The notes under the pieces: generated by a model
The model's input: only the letters and a program-made list of their open reading frames with translations
Databases searched by the model: none
What the model was told of the DNA's origin: nothing
Origin: Flavobacterium sp. MedPE-SWcel
Lineage (GTDB): Bacteria > Bacteroidota > Bacteroidia > Flavobacteriales > Flavobacteriaceae
DNA length: 64,000 nt
Reading direction: 5' to 3'
Assembly: GCA_001874325.1 (NCBI GenBank)
Contig: MPCW01000010.1
Span: forward strand, 1-64,000
Part shown: positions 37,240-45,825 of the stretch, one piece after another
Layout: each line of letters starts with the position of its first letter
Numbering within the stretch: the stretch's first letter is position 1
Position numbers and translations under genes: made by a program

Positions 37240-37319
37240 TAGTTTAGCATCTAAATGAACAGGGCCGGACATCGCCACCTGATCATTGCTTACTCAACAG
37301 AACGTAAACTATTACAAAA

Positions 37320-38087
37320 ATGGCAAATAAAGTAGAAGTTAAAGACTTACTGGAAGCAGGTGTACACTTTGGACACATGACCAGAAAATGGGATCCAAAT
37401 ATGGCTCCTTACGTTTATATGGAGCGTAATGGTATACACATTATCAACCTATATAAAACAGCAGCTAAAATAGAAGAAGCTAATGAAGCTCTTAAAAAAA
37501 TAGCTGCATCAGGTAGAAAAATATTATTTGTTGCTACAAAAAAGCAAGCAAAAGATATTGTTGCTGAAAAAGCAGCTGCCGCTAACATGCCTTACATCAC
37601 TGAAAGATGGCCAGGTGGTATGTTAACAAACTTCGTTACTATTCGTAAAGCGATCAAGAAAATGACTGCTATCGATAAAATGAAGAAAGACGGAACATTC
37701 ATGACTCTTTCGAAAAAAGAAAGACTACAGGTAGATCGTCTTCGTGCAAAGCTTGAAAAAAATCTTGGTTCTATATCTGATATGACAAGGCTTCCTGCTG
37801 CGTTATTCGTTGTAGACATCAAGGCTGAACACATTGCAGTAAAAGAAGCTCAGAAATTAAACATTCCGGTTTTTGCGATGGTAGATACTAACTCTGACCC
37901 ACGTCAGGTAGATTACGTTATCCCATCAAATGATGATGCTTCTAAATCAATTGACAAAATTTTATCTCTAGTAACAGGTGCTGTTACTGAAGGTCTTACA
38001 GAAAGAAAATCTGAAAAAGAAGACCAACAGAATCAAGCTAAAGCAGAAGCTCCTGCTGCTACTAAAGCAGAAGCTACTAAAGAGTAA
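37320..38087 (+). CDS. rpsB: 30S ribosomal protein S2
   Basis: The 255-residue product matches S2: LLEAGVHFGHMTRKWDPNMAPYVY, ERWPGGMLTNFVTIRKAI, and VVDIKAEHIAVKEAQKLNIPVFAMVDTNSDP spread over residues about 163-195. It has an Ala/Glu-rich C-terminal tail. It is paired with tsf, 101 bases downstream. Confidence 0.98.
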   Translation: MANKVEVKDLLEAGVHFGHMTRKWDPNMAPYVYMERNGIHIINLYKTAAKIEEANEALKKIAASGRKILFVATKKQAKDIVAEKAAAANMPYITERWPGGMLTNFVTIRKAIKKMTAIDKMKKDGTFMTLSKKERLQVDRLRAKLEKNLGSISDMTRLPAALFVVDIKAEHIAVKEAQKLNIPVFAMVDTNSDPRQVDYVIPSNDDASKSIDKILSLVTGAVTEGLTERKSEKEDQQNQAKAEAPAATKAEATKE

Positions 38088-38101
38088 AAATAACATTACA
38101 A

Positions 38102-38160
38102 TAAAGTCGTTGTACTGATATATGTTTACTTTTGTAGCCATTATTAGTATAACGACTTTA
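38102..38160 (+). repeat. 19-bp-stem inverted repeat between rpsB and tsf
   Basis: Positions 38102-38120 pair with 38142-38160 over 19 bases, with only two G-U pairs, around a 21-base loop. The outer ten pairs are perfect. No T run follows. The loop holds TACTTTTG. Confidence 0.85.
38127..38134 (+). promoter_or_regulatory. TACTTTTG -7 element for tsf, inside a hairpin loop
   Basis: TACTTTTG matches TAnnTTTG 55 bases before the tsf start. The nearest upstream TTG (38110-38112) is only 14 bases away, so promoter strength is uncertain. Confidence 0.5.
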
Positions 38161-38188
38161 ATTATTAAACAAATAAACCCTTTTCAAA

Positions 38189-39013
38189 ATGGCAAATATT
38201 ACTGCTGCAGACGTAAATAAATTAAGAAAAGCTACAGGTGCCGGTATGATGGACTGTAAAAAAGCTCTAGTAGAGGCTGAAGGTGATTTTGATAAAGCTA
38301 TTGAAAACCTTCGTAAAAAAGGGCAAAAAGTAGCTGCAAATAGAGCTGACAGAGAATCTACTGAAGGTGCTGTAATTGCTGTTGTAAACAGTGACAATAC
38401 ATCTGGTACTGTTATCTCTCTAAACTGTGAGACTGACTTTGTTGCTAAAAACGATACTTTCGTAAAATTAGCTACAGATCTTGCAAACTTATCATTAAAC
38501 CACAACTCTAAAGAAGATTTTCTTGCTGCAAACTTTAACGGTGTTACAGTAAGCGAAAAACTTATCGAGCAAACTGGTGTTATTGGTGAGAAAATAGAAA
38601 TAGGTTCTTTCGAAAGACTTGAAGGTTCTTTCATCAACTCTTACATACACGCAGGTAACAAAATTGCTACTTTAGTATCTCTTTCTGCTAATGTAGAAGG
38701 TGCTGGAGAAGCTGCAAGAAACGTTGCTATGCAAGCTGCTGCAATGGCTCCACTTGCTCTTAACGAGGATGGTGTTGACGCTGCAACTATTGAAAAAGAA
38801 ATCGAGATTGCTAAGGATCAACTTCGTGAAGAAGGTAAGCCAGAAGCTATGCTTGATAATATTGCTAAAGGTAAACTAGGTCGTTTCTTTAAAGACAACA
38901 CTCTTGTTAACCAAGCATATATCAAAGATAATAAAGTTAGCGTTAGTGGTTATGTAAAAACTATAGACTCTGGTTTAACTATCACAGGATTTAAAAGAGT
39001 TGCACTTGGGTAA
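38189..39013 (+). CDS. tsf: Elongation factor Ts
   Basis: The 274-residue product is the EF-Tu nucleotide exchange factor. The N-terminal UBA-like domain reads VNKLRKATGAGMMDCKKALVEAEGDFDKAIENLR over residues about 9-42, with TGAGMMDCK diagnostic. The dimerisation domain includes LNCETDFVAKND and AMQAAAMAPL. It follows rpsB and is closed by a strong terminator. Confidence 0.98.
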   Translation: MANITAADVNKLRKATGAGMMDCKKALVEAEGDFDKAIENLRKKGQKVAANRADRESTEGAVIAVVNSDNTSGTVISLNCETDFVAKNDTFVKLATDLANLSLNHNSKEDFLAANFNGVTVSEKLIEQTGVIGEKIEIGSFERLEGSFINSYIHAGNKIATLVSLSANVEGAGEAARNVAMQAAAMAPLALNEDGVDAATIEKEIEIAKDQLREEGKPEAMLDNIAKGKLGRFFKDNTLVNQAYIKDNKVSVSGYVKTIDSGLTITGFKRVALG

Positions 39014-39039
39014 TTAAAACCTAAAAGCAAACATTATAA

Positions 39040-39074
39040 AAAACCCCTGATTCTTTTAGAATTCAGGGGTTTTT
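39040..39074 (+). terminator. Terminator after tsf
   Basis: CCCCTGA pairs with TCAGGGG, extended by flanking A/T pairs and an inner TCT/AGA, then TTTTTC. Confidence 0.85.
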
Positions 39075-39115
39075 CTTTTCTTTATACTACACAATTAGTT
39101 TTCAAAATATAAAAA

Positions 39116-39676
39116 ATGGATAATAAAATACGTTGTAAATGGTGTGAAGGTGATTCACTTTATGAAAAGTATCACGATGAAGAATGGGGTAAACCTGTGC
39201 GTGATGACGCAACATTATTTGAATTCTTATTACTTGAAACTTTTCAAGCTGGACTTAGCTGGATAACTATATTGCGTAAACGTGAAAACTTCAGGAAGGC
39301 TTTTGATAATTTCGATTATAAAAAAATCGCATTATATAGTCAAGATAAAATAGATGAGTTATTACAAGACACCGGCATTATTCGCAACAAACTAAAAGTG
39401 AATTCAGCAGTAAGCAATGCTCAACTATACATAAAGATACAAGAAGAGTTTGGCAGCTTCTCTAACTACTTTTGGGCATTTACTGACGGAAAACCTATAG
39501 ACAATAAATTTAAATCTCTAAGTGAAGTTCCTGCCACTACTCCACTTTCTGATAAAATAAGCAAAGACATGAAAAAGAGAGGTTTTAAATTTGTAGGTTC
39601 TACAGTTATATATGCACACATGCAAGCTACTGGCATGGTTAACGATCATATACTAGATTGCCATACTCGAAAATAG
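39116..39676 (+). CDS. tag: DNA-3-methyladenine glycosylase I
   Basis: The enzyme removes 3-methyladenine from DNA. The N-terminus RCKWCEGDSLYEKYHDEEWG has the Tag zinc ligand cysteine and the conserved YHDEEWG. LLLETFQAGLSWITIL is the family's helix-hairpin-helix region. The C-terminus HILDCH supplies the remaining zinc ligands. At 186 residues it has family length. It is monocistronic and ends at a terminator shared with the convergent HTH gene. Confidence 0.95.
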   Translation: MDNKIRCKWCEGDSLYEKYHDEEWGKPVRDDATLFEFLLLETFQAGLSWITILRKRENFRKAFDNFDYKKIALYSQDKIDELLQDTGIIRNKLKVNSAVSNAQLYIKIQEEFGSFSNYFWAFTDGKPIDNKFKSLSEVPATTPLSDKISKDMKKRGFKFVGSTVIYAHMQATGMVNDHILDCHTRK

Positions 39677-39713
39677 ACATTCAACAAAAAACAACATCTT
39701 TTGTTATCACAAA

Positions 39714-39750
39714 AAATAAAAGCCCTGCAAATGCAGAGCTTTTATTTTTT
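39714..39750. terminator. Terminator between tag and the HTH-membrane gene
   Basis: AATAAAAGC-CTGC pairs with GCAG-GCTTTTATT around a 4-base loop with one mismatch, followed by a T run on the plus strand and preceded by an A run. It probably serves both convergent genes. Confidence 0.75.
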
Positions 39751-39789
39751 TATACTTTAAAGGGTATTTATATCACTTTTCGTAACAGT

Positions 39790-40443
39790 TTAAAAACTTA
39801 GCGAGCGTCCTTGCTTCTTGATCCTGAAATCTTGAAATACACATAAAGCAACAATAGTAAGCCCTAGTAAAATTATTTCTACACCTACTCCGTTTGTCAC
39901 TACAATTCCAGTTACAAAAGCAATTGTAAAACTAACACCTATCTCAGTATAGTATCTATTCGGCACAAACCTTAATTTAGTTTTTAAATACTTCCTAAAT
40001 TTATTTAATTTTTGCTTGAACATCTCATTACTAAATGATGGTATTTTGTCAAGCTCTAAATACTGAATATAGCTCTCAATTCCATCAACCTGCTCTGGTG
40101 TTAAATCTTTTTCTTTCAAGTTATTCAAAAGCTTAATAAAACTTTCAAAGATTTTTACTTCTGATTTCACATCAGTTTTAGCAAGTTGTTTTTTTAGAAA
40201 AATAATCGTCCCTTTCAAATCACTTGTTTCATCAAGAGAACCAGATCCCATTAATTCATTTAATTCAACATCTAACGCCAATGCTATTCTTTTAATCGTT
40301 TCTCCTGTTGGAGATGACTCTTCATTTTCAATCCTCTGAATAGTCCTTAAACTCACCTTAGATTCCTCAGCTAAATATTCTTGAGACATTCCTCTAAGCC
40401 CTCTTAATTCCTTCAGTCTTTTTGCTAAATCACTTGTTCCCAT
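39790..40443 (-). CDS. XRE-family HTH protein with C-terminal membrane segments
   Basis: Residues about 4-62 form a Cro/C1-type helix-turn-helix (LKELRGLRGMSQEYLAEESK, then SLRTIQRIENEESSPTGETIKRIALAL). A charged helical middle follows. Residues about 165-205 are two adjacent hydrophobic stretches that look like membrane helices, before a basic tail. DNA binding at a membrane anchor is inferred. Three phased TGACG repeats lie before the gene. The function is unknown. Confidence 0.8.
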   Translation of the reverse strand: MGTSDLAKRLKELRGLRGMSQEYLAEESKVSLRTIQRIENEESSPTGETIKRIALALDVELNELMGSGSLDETSDLKGTIIFLKKQLAKTDVKSEVKIFESFIKLLNNLKEKDLTPEQVDGIESYIQYLELDKIPSFSNEMFKQKLNKFRKYLKTKLRFVPNRYYTEIGVSFTIAFVTGIVVTNGVGVEIILLGLTIVALCVFQDFRIKKQGRSLSF

Positions 40444-40468
40444 TTTAAATAAAATTTATTGTTCTCAG

Positions 40469-40476
40469 CAAAAGTA
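40469..40476 (-). promoter_or_regulatory. TACTTTTG -7 element for the HTH-membrane gene
   Basis: The minus strand reads TACTTTTG about 26 bases before the ATG at 40443. There is no -33 TTG at the usual spacing; the phased TGACG repeats start 25 bases upstream instead. Confidence 0.6.
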
Positions 40477-40500
40477 TACCTCAGTCATTATAAGTTGTTA

Positions 40501-40527
40501 CGTCAAGCCACCGTCATCTTTACGTCA
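40501..40527 (-). repeat. Three TGACG direct repeats spaced exactly 11 bp
   Basis: On the plus strand CGTCA occurs at 40501, 40512 and 40523. The 11-bp phase puts all three on one face of the helix, upstream of the -7 element. This looks like an activator or auto-regulator array. Confidence 0.65.
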
Positions 40528-40543
40528 TGTACTGACAACGTGA

Positions 40544-41860
40544 TTAATACCTGTAATACTCTGGCTTAAATGGTCCTTTTACATCAACACCAATATAAGA
40601 TGCCTGATCTTCTCTAAGTGTTTCTAACTCTACTCCTAATTTAGAAAGGTGTAGTGCAGCAACTTTTTCATCAAGGTGTTTTGGCAACATATACACTTCG
40701 TTCTTATAGTTATCACTATTTTTCCAAAGCTCTATTTGCGCTAGCGTTTGGTTTGTAAATGAATTACTCATTACAAAACTTGGGTGACCTGTAGCACAAC
40801 CAAGGTTTACTAAACGACCTTCCGCAAGAATAATAATATCTTTACCGTTAATAGTATATTTATCTACCTGTGGTTTAATTTCTACTTTAGTAGAACCATG
40901 ATTATCATTTAACCAAGCCATATCGATTTCATTATCGAAGTGACCAATGTTACACACTAAGGCTTTATCTTTAAGCGCTTCGAAATGACGCCCCATTACG
41001 ATATCTTTATTACCTGTAGTAGTTATCACGATATCAGCATTACCAATAACTGTTTCTAATCTTTTTACTTCAAAACCGTCCATTGCAGCTTGTAATGCAC
41101 AAATTGGGTCGATTTCAGTAACAGTAACGATAGAACCTGCACCTCTAAAAGAAGCAGCAGTACCTTTACCTACATCTCCATAACCACAAACTACTACTCT
41201 TTTACCAGCAAGCATAAGGTCTGTAGCACGACGCACTGCATCAACAGCACTTTCTTTACAACCATATTTGTTATCGAACTTCGACTTTGTAACTGAATCG
41301 TTAACGTTTATAGCTGGCATTACAAGAGTACCATTTTTCATTCTTTCGTAAAGACGGTGAACTCCCGTAGTAGTTTCTTCAGAAAGTCCTTTAATATCTT
41401 TAGCTAATTCTGGGTAACGATCGAATACCATATTTGTAAGGTCTCCACCATCATCAAGAATCATATTTAATGGTTGACGGTCTTCTCCAAAGAAAAGTGT
41501 TTGCTCTATACACCAGTCAAACTCTTCTTCGTTAAGTCCTTTCCATGCATATACTGGTATACCAGCAGCAGCAATAGCAGCAGCAGCATGATCTTGTGTA
41601 GAGAATATATTACAAGAGCTCCAAGTTACATCAGCACCTAAAGCTACAAGTGTTTCTATAAGCACAGCAGTTTGTATTGTCATGTGTAAACACCCTGCAA
41701 TACGAGCTCCTTTAAGAGGTTGCTCATCCTTATACTCTTCACGAAGCGCCATTAATCCTGGCATTTCAGCTTCAGCAAGTGTAATCTCTTTTCTACCCCA
41801 GTCTGCAAGGGCGATGTCTTTTACTTTATAAGCCACGTATGGCACTGTTTTAGTACTCAT
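40544..41860 (-). CDS. ahcY: Adenosylhomocysteinase
   Basis: The enzyme hydrolyses S-adenosylhomocysteine to adenosine and homocysteine with bound NAD. The NAD loop is [21 protein letters not shown], a little over residues 220-240. The substrate region has [22 protein letters not shown] and [13 protein letters not shown] with the catalytic lysine. The C-terminus KPEYYRY is universal. The 438-residue length is normal. It is divergent from the phosphopantetheinyl transferase. Confidence 0.98.
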   Translation of the reverse strand: MSTKTVPYVAYKVKDIALADWGRKEITLAEAEMPGLMALREEYKDEQPLKGARIAGCLHMTIQTAVLIETLVALGADVTWSSCNIFSTQDHAAAAIAAAGIPVYAWKGLNEEEFDWCIEQTLFFGEDRQPLNMILDDGGDLTNMVFDRYPELAKDIKGLSEETTTGVHRLYERMKNGTLVMPAINVNDSVTKSKFDNKYGCKESAVDAVRRATDLMLAGKRVVVCGYGDVGKGTAASFRGAGSIVTVTEIDPICALQAAMDGFEVKRLETVIGNADIVITTTGNKDIVMGRHFEALKDKALVCNIGHFDNEIDMAWLNDNHGSTKVEIKPQVDKYTINGKDIIILAEGRLVNLGCATGHPSFVMSNSFTNQTLAQIELWKNSDNYKNEVYMLPKHLDEKVAALHLSKLGVELETLREDQASYIGVDVKGPFKPEYYRY

Positions 41861-41895
41861 GAATATTGTTATATTTGTATTAGCGAAATTTTATG

Positions 41896-41903
41896 CAAAT
41901 TTA
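41896..41903 (-). promoter_or_regulatory. TAAATTTG -7 element for ahcY
   Basis: The minus strand reads TAAATTTG about 36 bases before the ATG at 41860. No TTG at 19 bases; no riboswitch-like structure was seen in the leader. Confidence 0.5.
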
Positions 41904-42010
41904 GCGATTTCCTGCATAACCACATAGCTTTAAGAATAATTTAGGCTTTAGCGTGAACCTTAAGCATTTGAAACACAATAAAATGAACTACAACACACAC
42001 AATTACCTCC

Positions 42011-42664
42011 ATGCCATTACATAAATCTACCATTATAAATGGTAACACTCAGCTCTTAGTATGGAAAATTACTGAGAGTCACGACGATCTTTTTAAGCAA
42101 GTTAGTTTAAAAGATATATGCTTGGCTCGCTTAGAAGGAATGAAAAGCGAACAGCATCGTAAAGGTTTTTTAAGTGTTCGAATGCTACTCCAAGAAGCTG
42201 GTTATACCGACTTTGATCTTTATTATACCGATGATGGCAAACCTCATCTAAAAGACGATAAATACATTTCAATAACACATTCTCACAACTTTTCGGCTAT
42301 TATCATTAGTGATGAAAATGTAGGGATTGATATGGAAATGCAGCGCAAAAAAATAACTATCATTGCTAATAAGTTTTGCAAAACAGAACTTGATTATCTT
42401 GAACCTAACAAATTAAAAGATTATATACGTAGCCTTACTGTTATATGGGGTGTTAAAGAAGCGTTATTTAAAATGATATCACTACCAGGTATTAGCTTTA
42501 AAAACCATATTGATGTCCACAGTTTTATTATAGACAATAATAACGGTAAAGCGACTGTTACCTTTAATAACATGAATTCAAATTATATTTTCTCCTTCGA
42601 AGAAATTGAAAACTTCACATTAGTTTACAGTTTTGAAGAAACTAATGACAAAGCCCACCTATAA
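42011..42664 (+). CDS. 4'-phosphopantetheinyl transferase superfamily protein
   Basis: The enzyme should attach the phosphopantetheine arm to a carrier protein. It contains ISITHSHNFSAI, the magnesium-binding GIDMEMQRK and the catalytic WGVKEALFKM, in the right order and spacing for a Sfp-like enzyme. Length is 217. Its stop overlaps the pnuC-type start by one base (TAATG), so it is translationally coupled to the transporter; no carrier protein or synthase is adjacent. Confidence 0.92.
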   Translation: MPLHKSTIINGNTQLLVWKITESHDDLFKQVSLKDICLARLEGMKSEQHRKGFLSVRMLLQEAGYTDFDLYYTDDGKPHLKDDKYISITHSHNFSAIIISDENVGIDMEMQRKKITIIANKFCKTELDYLEPNKLKDYIRSLTVIWGVKEALFKMISLPGISFKNHIDVHSFIIDNNNGKATVTFNNMNSNYIFSFEEIENFTLVYSFEETNDKAHL

Positions 42665-43296
42665 TGAATGAAATTTCGGAATTTCTTTTTAGTCAATATA
42701 AAAACTACAGCACATTAAACATTTGGCTTGAAGCAATAGCTTCAGTATTTGGAGCTTTAAGTGTTATCTATTCCGCTCGTAATAGTATCCTTGTTTACCC
42801 AACAGGAATTATAAGTACTATTATTTTCACCTATATGTTTCTTCAATGGGATCTATATGGAGATGTAATCATTAATATCTATTACTTTATTATGAGTATT
42901 TATGGATGGTTATTATGGAGTAAAAAAGATAAACAAAGTGACAAACTTCTAGAAATAAATCAAATGACAGCAAAAGACGTCACCAAATGCATACAGATTT
43001 TTATAGTTTCTGTTATATTTGTAGCAACAGTATTTATTTATAACAATAAGTTTACGTACTGGTGGGCTTATATAGATACTTTTACAACGGGACTCTGCTT
43101 TGTAGGTATGTGGCTTTTGGCAAAACGGAAAATTGAAAATTGGATTTTCTTAATAATTGCCGATATAATAGCAGTACCTCTTATATTCTATAAGGGAGCA
43201 ACAGTTACCAGCATATTTTACATTTTTCTAACTATTGTTGCTATTATAGGTTATTTCTCATGGAAAAAAACATTACAAAACAAGACATTAACGTAG
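42664..43296 (+). CDS. PnuC-family vitamin transporter (nicotinamide riboside or thiamine)
   Basis: This 210-residue protein has about seven membrane helices and the PnuC signatures YGWLLWSKK and WWAYIDTFTTGLCFVGMWLLAKRKIENW over residues about 124-152. The family moves nicotinamide riboside (PnuC) or thiamine (PnuT) by facilitated diffusion. A TPP riboswitch and TonB receptor 2.5 kb downstream favour thiamine, as PnuT is a known partner in Bacteroidota; this is inference. The gene overlaps the next by 37 bases. Confidence 0.88.
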   Translation: MNEISEFLFSQYKNYSTLNIWLEAIASVFGALSVIYSARNSILVYPTGIISTIIFTYMFLQWDLYGDVIINIYYFIMSIYGWLLWSKKDKQSDKLLEINQMTAKDVTKCIQIFIVSVIFVATVFIYNNKFTYWWAYIDTFTTGLCFVGMWLLAKRKIENWIFLIIADIIAVPLIFYKGATVTSIFYIFLTIVAIIGYFSWKKTLQNKTLT

Positions 43297-45164
43297 CTAT
43301 TACTGTTTATTCTCAATTGAACAGCACTGCAACGCTGATTACAGAAGCTCTTAACGGACAAGCAATCACTAACAATGTACAAGATTACACTTTCAAGAGT
43401 TTTGACTTTGAAGATGCTCTAGATAAAAAAAATAAGTTTGATAATAACAAACTAACAATTCTTGCTATTAAAGAAGGTGATGACAGTGATTCTATCAAAA
43501 AACTTATTGCCACTTTAAACAAAAATAAAGCAAACTATATTGTAATATTAAGCGATAGAGAAACTCTAACAGAGCAAGCCGTAAAAGTTATTAATGACCT
43601 TGAAAAAGCCATTAAACTTAACCTAACTATTAAAGATTATATAGATATATATAATCGAGATATTAGTATAGAGAAGATAGAAAATCAACTTGCCACGTTT
43701 AAAAATGGAATCAATAAGATCGTCTTAAAGAAACCTGCCATTATAAACGATGGTATATTTCAACTACCTACAAAGTCAGCAGAAGAATATGCTTCATACT
43801 TTGAAAGTAAAAAGGATAACTTTAAATTAACAAAGTTTGTACCCGCATCTGGTGCTGCTTCTAGAATGTTTAAATTCTTAAATGAATTTATGATAGGGTT
43901 TAATCCCGAAGAAGACACTATAAATGCATATATAAATAGAAAAGAACAAACAGCGCTAAACACTTTTTTAGTTGGGCTAGACAAGTTTGCCTTTTTTAAA
44001 GAAATAATGGATGTTGTAAAAGAAGATCCTTATTACAACGAATGGAGCAAAAGCACCCGAACTTACAACTTTATAAAAACAATGTTGCAAGACAAAAGGT
44101 TCGACTTTGCTAACAAGCCAAAAGGTATACTTCCATTTCATCAACAAGAAGGGTTTGTTTCGACCCCTGTTTGTGAACATTTAAAAGAAAGTGTTGACTA
44201 TACAGCATCACAAAACAAAACCAACGTACACTTTACAATATCTGAAGAACACCTTGATGGTTTTTTAGATGCTATACAAAGGTCTAAAAGTGCTGTTGAA
44301 GAAGAATCTGGAACAGCAATTGACTTTAGCTTTTCTTATCAGCACAAAAAAACCGACACCATAGCTGTAGATATGGACAATATTCCTTTTAGAGAAAATG
44401 GAGAGTCTATTTTATTTAGACCAGGAGGACATGGTGCTCTTATAGAAAACCTTAACAATCTAGAAGCTGATATTGTATTTGTAAAAAACATAGACAACGT
44501 TAGTCACAACAATAGTAAAACAATATCGCTATACAAAAAAGCCTTAGCAGGAGGACTAATAGAGCTACAAGAGCAAATATTCATCTACCTAGAGCGTATT
44601 GATGAAGGGAACCTTACTGAAGAGGAAGTTAATGAAATATTCACTTTTGCTAAGGGTCAATTATCACAACACATACCTGAGGATGTTTCTAAATTCACAC
44701 ATGAAAACAGAATTGAGTATGCACAGCAACTTCTAAACCGCCCTATAAGAGTATGTGGTATGGTTAAAAACGAAGGTGAACCTGGAGGTGGGCCTTTTTG
44801 GGTTGAGGAAGAGAAAGGAAGACTTTCATTACAAATAGTAGAAAGTTCTCAGATAGACATGAGTAATGCTAACCAAAAGCTAATCTTATCGCAATCTACA
44901 CACTTTAACCCTGTAGATTTAGTATGTGGATTAAAAACTTATAAAGGAGAATATTTCAACCTTAACGATTATGTAGATGCCGATACTGGCTTTATAGTAA
45001 CTAAAAATCGTTTAGGAAAAGATGTACAATCTTATGAATTACCAGGATTATGGAATGGTGCTATGGCAGGCTGGATAACAGTATTTGCCGAAGTACCACT
45101 AGAAACATTTAGTCCTGTAAAAACAGTAAACGACTTATTAAAACCAGCGCATCAGTCGCTATAA
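43260..45164 (+). CDS. DUF4301-family protein with an extra N-terminal module
   Basis: Residues from about 140 to the C-terminus match DUF4301, with KFVPASGAASRMFK near residue 192, FRPGGHGALIENLN, GMVKNEGEPGGGPFWV and the closing ETFSPVKTVNDLLKP. This family is common in Bacteroidota and its role is unknown; the SGAASRMF loop recalls nucleotide-binding loops. Residues 1-130 are an additional alpha/beta module I do not recognise, without a P-loop. The start overlaps the transporter gene by 37 bases, so the two are coupled. Confidence 0.8.
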   Translation: MEKNITKQDINVAITVYSQLNSTATLITEALNGQAITNNVQDYTFKSFDFEDALDKKNKFDNNKLTILAIKEGDDSDSIKKLIATLNKNKANYIVILSDRETLTEQAVKVINDLEKAIKLNLTIKDYIDIYNRDISIEKIENQLATFKNGINKIVLKKPAIINDGIFQLPTKSAEEYASYFESKKDNFKLTKFVPASGAASRMFKFLNEFMIGFNPEEDTINAYINRKEQTALNTFLVGLDKFAFFKEIMDVVKEDPYYNEWSKSTRTYNFIKTMLQDKRFDFANKPKGILPFHQQEGFVSTPVCEHLKESVDYTASQNKTNVHFTISEEHLDGFLDAIQRSKSAVEEESGTAIDFSFSYQHKKTDTIAVDMDNIPFRENGESILFRPGGHGALIENLNNLEADIVFVKNIDNVSHNNSKTISLYKKALAGGLIELQEQIFIYLERIDEGNLTEEEVNEIFTFAKGQLSQHIPEDVSKFTHENRIEYAQQLLNRPIRVCGMVKNEGEPGGGPFWVEEEKGRLSLQIVESSQIDMSNANQKLILSQSTHFNPVDLVCGLKTYKGEYFNLNDYVDADTGFIVTKNRLGKDVQSYELPGLWNGAMAGWITVFAEVPLETFSPVKTVNDLLKPAHQSL

Positions 45165-45176
45165 TAATTTCAGGTG

Positions 45177-45240
45177 TAAGATTTTAGATAATAGATTAAT
45201 TCGAATATCTAATATCTGAAATGTATTATCTAAAATCTTA
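45177..45240. repeat. 64-bp palindromic element with perfect 17-bp arms
   Basis: Positions 45177-45193 are a perfect inverted repeat of 45224-45240, with a partly self-complementary A/T-rich centre containing ATTCGAAT. It fills the gap between the DUF4301 gene and arfB. It lacks a T run and looks like a dispersed intergenic palindrome or an RNA processing hairpin. Confidence 0.8.
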
Positions 45241-45242
45241 TA

Positions 45243-45644
45243 ATGAATAAAGCATTAATAGCACACGAACTTAACTTTAAGGCTGTACGCAGTAGTGGAG
45301 CTGGTGGACAAAATGTAAACAAAGTTGCTAGTAAAGTAATACTTAGTTTTAACGTAGCAGAATCGCAAGCACTTACTAATGACGAAAAATTATTAGTAAA
45401 AACTAATCTCGCCTCTCGTCTTACTAACGACGACATTTTAATATTACAATGTGACGAAGATCGTAGTCAAATTAGAAATAAAGACATTGTTATAAAGCGT
45501 TTCTTTTTAATAATAGACAGTGCGCTTATAGTACCTAAAACAAGAAAGCCTACACGGATACCAAAATCGGTTATTAAAAAGCGTTTAAAAAATAAAAAAA
45601 ACATTTCTGAAAAGAAACAGCTTCGTAAACGACCTGATTATTAA
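45243..45644 (+). CDS. arfB: Alternative ribosome-rescue factor ArfB (YaeJ)
   Basis: This is a small release-factor-like peptidyl-tRNA hydrolase that frees stalled ribosomes. The catalytic GGQ is at residues 21-23 in SSGAGGQNVNKVASK. The basic C-terminal tail (KKRLKNKKNISEKKQLRKRP) enters the empty mRNA channel in this family. It has 133 residues, as usual. It begins two bases after the 64-bp palindrome. Confidence 0.95.
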   Translation: MNKALIAHELNFKAVRSSGAGGQNVNKVASKVILSFNVAESQALTNDEKLLVKTNLASRLTNDDILILQCDEDRSQIRNKDIVIKRFFLIIDSALIVPKTRKPTRIPKSVIKKRLKNKKNISEKKQLRKRPDY

Positions 45645-45736
45645 ACCATTCACTTAGCAAACAAACTAATAAACTCAATTATATTATCATTGTTAAAAAA
45701 TACAACAATCTAATCAATCAAGAGAAAAGTTTTTAT

Positions 45737-45744
45737 TACTTTTG
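45737..45744 (+). promoter_or_regulatory. TACTTTTG -7 element for the TPP riboswitch transcript
   Basis: TACTTTTG matches TAnnTTTG and would start transcription right at the beginning of the riboswitch. Confidence 0.6.
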
Positions 45745-45750
45745 CGCCGT

Positions 45751-45825
45751 CTCAAAGGGGTGCCCTAAACAACGGGCTGAGATCATACCCAAAGAACCTG
45801 GGCGGGTAATGCTGCCAAGGGAAAT
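45751..45825 (+). ncRNA. TPP (thiamine pyrophosphate) riboswitch aptamer
   Basis: The THI-element signatures are present in order: GGGGTGCC, CTGAGATCATACCC, GAACCTG, GGGTAATGC and CCAAGGGAA. The element lies in the 292-base leader of a TonB-dependent receptor gene, so thiamine pyrophosphate should repress that receptor. Confidence 0.95.

Noticed and set aside
37154..37319. Possible tRNA or small stable RNA between rpsI and rpsB
   Set aside because: The stretch folds into a terminator and a separate short hairpin; no cloverleaf, anticodon arm or CCA end was found.
41861..42010. A SAH or SAM riboswitch in the ahcY leader
   Set aside because: The leader is short and A/T-rich, and none of the known conserved motifs or a multi-stem structure could be seen.
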